A stretch of 6,776 nucleotides of DNA from Rickettsiales bacterium (GTDB taxonomy: Bacteria; Pseudomonadota; Alphaproteobacteria; Rs-D84): assembly GCA_031278055.1 (NCBI GenBank), contig JAITLD010000055.1, positions 1 through 6,776 of the forward strand. The letters are read 5' to 3'. This document shows positions 6,438-6,776 of this stretch, piece after piece. How positions within the stretch are numbered: position 1 is the stretch's first letter; every line of letters begins with the position of its first letter. The position numbers and the translations under genes were made by a program. The notes below the pieces were generated by a model. That model saw nothing but the letters and a program-made list of their open reading frames with translations. It was not told the origin of the DNA and did no database searches.

Positions 6438-6473
6438 ATTTGTTAACCTTCTTAATAACCTGAGTTAGCGCAA

Positions 6474-6502
6474 ATCATATCATGAACGCATTGGAAAGTC
6501 AA
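6474..6502 (-). promoter_or_regulatory. Strong sigma-70 promoter for rpmB
   Basis: The minus strand shows -35 TTGACT (6497-6502), a 17-base spacer and -10 TATGAT (6474-6479). The spacer ends in TGA, giving a TGn extended -10. Start of transcription is expected near 6467, leaving about 30 bases of 5' UTR. The AT-rich stretch just upstream (6518-6560) could act as an UP element. Confidence 0.75.
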
Positions 6503-6517
6503 ATTAGCGTCAGCGAT

Positions 6518-6559
6518 AATGATTAATAATAAAGGCAACAATTGCTGTAATTAATTATT
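6518..6559. repeat. Imperfect AT-rich inverted repeat upstream of rpmB
   Basis: Arms AATGATTAATAA (6518-6529) and TAATTAATTATT (6548-6559) pair at 10 of 12 positions around a small central dyad, GCAA-CAA-TTGC (6535-6545). The centres of the two dyads are offset by about 1.5 bases, so the pairing is not continuous. It may be an operator, an UP element or chance in AT-rich DNA. Confidence 0.3.
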
Positions 6560-6563
6560 GCTC

Positions 6564-6591
6564 TTGACTAGTATCTCGGGAGGGATATAGT
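6564..6591 (+). promoter_or_regulatory. Candidate promoter for the IS transposase
   Basis: TTGACT (6564-6569) and TATAGT (6586-6591) lie 16 bases apart, each 5 of 6 to consensus. A start near 6598 would leave almost no leader before the ATG at 6601. The -35 may lie in host DNA and the -10 inside the element, depending on where the IS end is. Confidence 0.45.
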
Positions 6592-6600
6592 AAAAAAGCC
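6578..6600 (+). mobile_element. Probable left end of the IS1595-like element
   Basis: IS1595-type elements commonly begin with a G-run terminal repeat a short distance before the transposase gene. The stretch from 6578 starts GGGAGGGATATAG and ends directly at the transposase ATG. The exact end and the inverted-repeat partner cannot be seen because the element continues beyond the window. The precise boundary is inference. Confidence 0.4.
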
Positions 6601-6776
6601 ATGAAATACAATAGGATAAGCGCCAAAAAGGTCAATAAGATAATCTTGTGTTTTGCACAGGACCTTACAGCAACCTCTGCGGCTAAGATTGTAGGTGTAA
6701 ATCGGAATACTATAAACGCTTATTTTTACGATTTTAGAATAAGAATATTTGAGCAATCTCTGGTTGAATCGAAACA
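6601..6776 (+). CDS. IS1595-family (IS1016-like) transposase, N-terminal part; runs off the right edge
   Basis: A frame with an ATG at 6601 stays open to the end of the window: 58 codons plus two bases. The start MKYNRISAKKVNKIILCFA, then DLTATSAAKIVGVNRNTIN, then YFYDFRIRIFEQ, matches the helix-turn-helix N-terminus typical of IS1595-group transposases, in which LT(A)xxxAAxxxGxNRNTxNxYYxxFRxxI is characteristic. The DDE/DDNK-type catalytic domain would lie beyond the window, so completeness cannot be judged. In-frame codons upstream reach a TGA at 6565-6567 with no other ATG. No good ribosome binding site is close by; a GGGAGGG run lies about 16 bases upstream and may instead belong to the terminal inverted repeat. 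Confidence 0.75.
   Translation, partial: MKYNRISAKKVNKIILCFAQDLTATSAAKIVGVNRNTINAYFYDFRIRIFEQSLVESK

Noticed and set aside
6568..6756. Minus-strand 62-codon frame at the right edge
   Set aside because: The plus-strand frame matches an IS1595-type transposase N-terminus; the minus frame matches nothing.

Overview
The window looks like chromosomal DNA from an alphaproteobacterium with moderate GC, probably a small-genome or host-associated one. The best evidence is a TrcR (DUF1013) gene, a family known from Alphaproteobacteria, and a primary sigma factor with alphaproteobacterial sequence and layout. An RNase J gene agrees with this. I cannot name the genus. One gene breaks the pattern: the alanyl-tRNA synthetase at the left edge is a compact form that I associate with Patescibacteria (CPR) rather than with the roughly 880-residue alphaproteobacterial enzyme.

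Left block, plus strand (1-2726): the 3' part of alaS, then an unrecognised 62-residue helical protein, then RNase J. The last two are only 13 bases apart. This block meets the next one tail to tail at 2726/2753, with a small GNRA-type hairpin in the 26-base gap.

Central block, minus strand (2753-5424): a promoter at 5396-5424 drives trcR. Nine bases after trcR comes rpoD, which appears to start at TTG. A regulator that associates with RNA polymerase and the primary sigma factor therefore share one transcript. The sigma factor has unusual substitutions in the -10 melting region.

Right block (about 5439-6776): a doubtful open frame (5439-5708, plus) that looks like a decayed helix-turn-helix gene; a minus-strand pair of rpmB (ribosomal protein bL28) and a cysteine-rich 86-residue protein overlapping in an ATGA; the rpmB promoter; and at the right edge the first 58 codons of an IS1595-type transposase reading out of the window.

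Most of the window is core information-processing machinery: tRNA charging, RNA decay, transcription initiation and the ribosome. The accessory material is the IS element and the decayed frame. I see no CRISPR array, tRNA, rRNA or recognisable defence system. The points most worth a second look are the compact alaS, the trcR-rpoD operon, the altered sigma region 2.3, and the cysteine-rich partner of rpmB.
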